From Amoebidium appalachense (taxonomy: Eukaryota; Ichthyosporea), in NCBI GenBank assembly GCA_963693365.1, contig CAVNZM010000004.1, forward strand, positions 8,122,001 through 8,186,000: DNA of 64,000 nucleotides, in the 5' to 3' direction. A program made the position numbers and the translations under genes. Within the stretch, counting starts at the first letter, position 1, and each line of letters starts with the position of its first letter. Positions 62,940 to 64,000 of the stretch are shown piece after piece. A model generated the notes under the pieces. It was not told the DNA's origin. It was given only the letters and a program-made list of their open reading frames with translations, and did no database searches.

Positions 62940-63897
62940 AGAGACACACACAGGATACAACTTATACAAGTTGCAAGAGCCTGCAGACGTTTTTGCACAC
63001 ATCAGCGAATGGAAACTGGAAAACGTTACTCTGTCACAACAGAACGTCTGTAGTTTTTGCACCTCACGCCTATTAAAAGAGGAGAAATCCTCTTTCTGTT
63101 GTGGAAACGGAAAATGGGTGATCCCAACACTCCCCCCCCTCCCTTTACAGCTAACACAATTATACAGCACACCTGCTTTCACCAAAAAGGCAAGAGAATA
63201 TAACAACATGTTTGCATTCACAGCCATGGGCTGGTCTCAAAGAACCGTTACACAGGCAGCTCCTTCATTTGTCAAGGTATGCGGCAGGTCATACCACAGG
63301 GTGCACGATTCAACTACCAGTCTTTCCAATATAAGGTACTATATCTATGAAGGTATACGGGCAGCAGTTGCTGCTGCAAGATCTCTGTCATCAGCTTTCA
63401 TTTCACTCCTCGAAAGTGCTCTGTACCATTGCAACCCTATAGCATCTGAGTTCCGCTGACTAAGCCAAGCCTACCCAGACCAAGAAAACTTTCACGTAGC
63501 CTTTCAAAGCAATAACAGAAGAACTGCTACACCCCAGGCTCGCGAGATTGCAGCCTTATATGATATGGACCCAGTGCATGCAGGAAGACACGTAATATGG
63601 TTCCACCGATTCTCAAACCAACGTCCCGACTCGGAGCAAGTTCACTACCTAAATGAGCTATGTGAACCACTGCAATATCCTTTACTGTTTTTGCAAGGCA
63701 CACCAGGTTGGAGCCTCAATACCTTTTCTACTTCAGGTAAAAAGGTTTCAGTCACAAAAGCAGCAAGACGACTACTGCACACTACCCACTTCCACAATGT
63801 TGGCAGGTTGATGTCTGAATGGGCCTGTGACCAATTTTCACGAGCAGAAGATGAAAGACTGGACTGGGTGAGAAGTAGACAATATATCCATAAATGA
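62940..63897 (+). pseudogene. Helitron-like N-terminal domain
   Basis: The Cys-rich opening (CSFCTSRLLKEEKSSFCCGN) is followed by GKWVIPTLPPLP, AREYNNMFAFTAMG, VCGRSYHRVHD, PQAREIAALYD, EPLQYPLLFLQGTPGW and NVGRLMSEWACDQFSRAEDE then RLDWVR. These blocks occur in the order typical of the N-terminal domain of Helitron Rep/helicase proteins. An in-frame TGA at 63457-63459 and a stop at 63895-63897 interrupt it before the HUH domain. Confidence 0.8.
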
Positions 63898-63913
63898 TAT
63901 ATAGTATATGTAA

Positions 63914-63958
<45 letters not shown>
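63914..63958. repeat. (CA)n(TA)n microsatellite
   Basis: CA dinucleotides then TATATATA just after the Helitron stop. Confidence 0.9.
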
Positions 63959-64000
63959 AAGAAGTTCCGGATCCTGTATATTAATTTCTGCGCCTGTCAG

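Larger units (their letters stand above)
62366..64000 (+). mobile_element. Helitron (rolling-circle transposon), decayed 5' part
   Basis: Identified by the Helitron-like N-terminal domain encoded at 62950-63897. The HUH Rep nuclease and helicase domains would follow to the right of the window. No 5' terminus (TC) was assigned. Confidence 0.72.

Noticed and set aside
61377-63900. Endogenised giant-virus segment
   Set aside because: No capsid, packaging ATPase or viral polymerase motif; the recognisable protein is Helitron-type.
1-64000. CRISPR arrays, bacterial operons, tRNA or rRNA genes
   Set aside because: Repeats are LTRs, micro- and minisatellites or intronic units; genes have GT-AG introns. 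No tRNA or rRNA was recognised, though tRNA genes could be missed by eye.

Overview
This window is repeat-dense DNA from a eukaryote. It carries two intron-rich host genes with GT-AG introns, and most of the rest is nested retroelements. The host cannot be named from sequence alone. An ARP2/3 subunit, a C-4 sterol methyl oxidase, long poly(C)/poly(G) tracts, (CA)n arrays and mixed Ty3/Gypsy, Ty1/Copia, LINE and Helitron elements would fit a unicellular opisthokont or another protist with a large genome; that is inference.

Bases 1-5654 hold the 3' part of ARPC1 on the plus strand (six exons; the first WD repeats lie off the left edge). Bases 5655-7800 hold a weakly supported minus-strand gene of unknown identity. 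Bases 7822-10841 are a 5'-truncated LINE. Bases 11265-19542 are a complete seven-exon C-4 methylsterol monooxygenase gene. Its introns contain a second LINE fragment and a large inverted repeat, and they share a poly(C)-ended interspersed repeat with the ARPC1 introns.

Bases 22315-32257 are an old LINE of a related subfamily, split by an apparently young Ty3/Gypsy chromovirus (element A, 22815-31056: LTRs read as identical, 5-bp target duplication). In A, gag and protease are in one frame separated by a single UAG, and pol lies in a -1 overlap.

Bases 32669 to about 60800 are one decayed minus-strand Ty3/Gypsy element (B) cut by repeated insertions. In order these are a near-full-length LINE (35422-39476), a non-coding Copia derivative (D, 39642-42894), a degenerate relative of A (E, 43320-46864), a solo LTR (47844-48552) and a non-coding LTR element (F, 49680-59612). 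F itself contains a Copia element (C, 50467-57205) and a solo E-type LTR (58244-58723). Target-site duplications support each junction. Removing the insertions rejoins B in the order gag, protease, RT, RNase H, integrase, LTR.

Bases 61386-61649 hold a small unidentified ORF. From about 62366 to the right edge is a decayed Helitron whose Rep/helicase part would lie outside the window. The autonomous families appear to coexist with non-coding passengers: D copies the LTRs and 3' UTR of C, and E keeps the LTR end, primer site and 3' hairpin of A.
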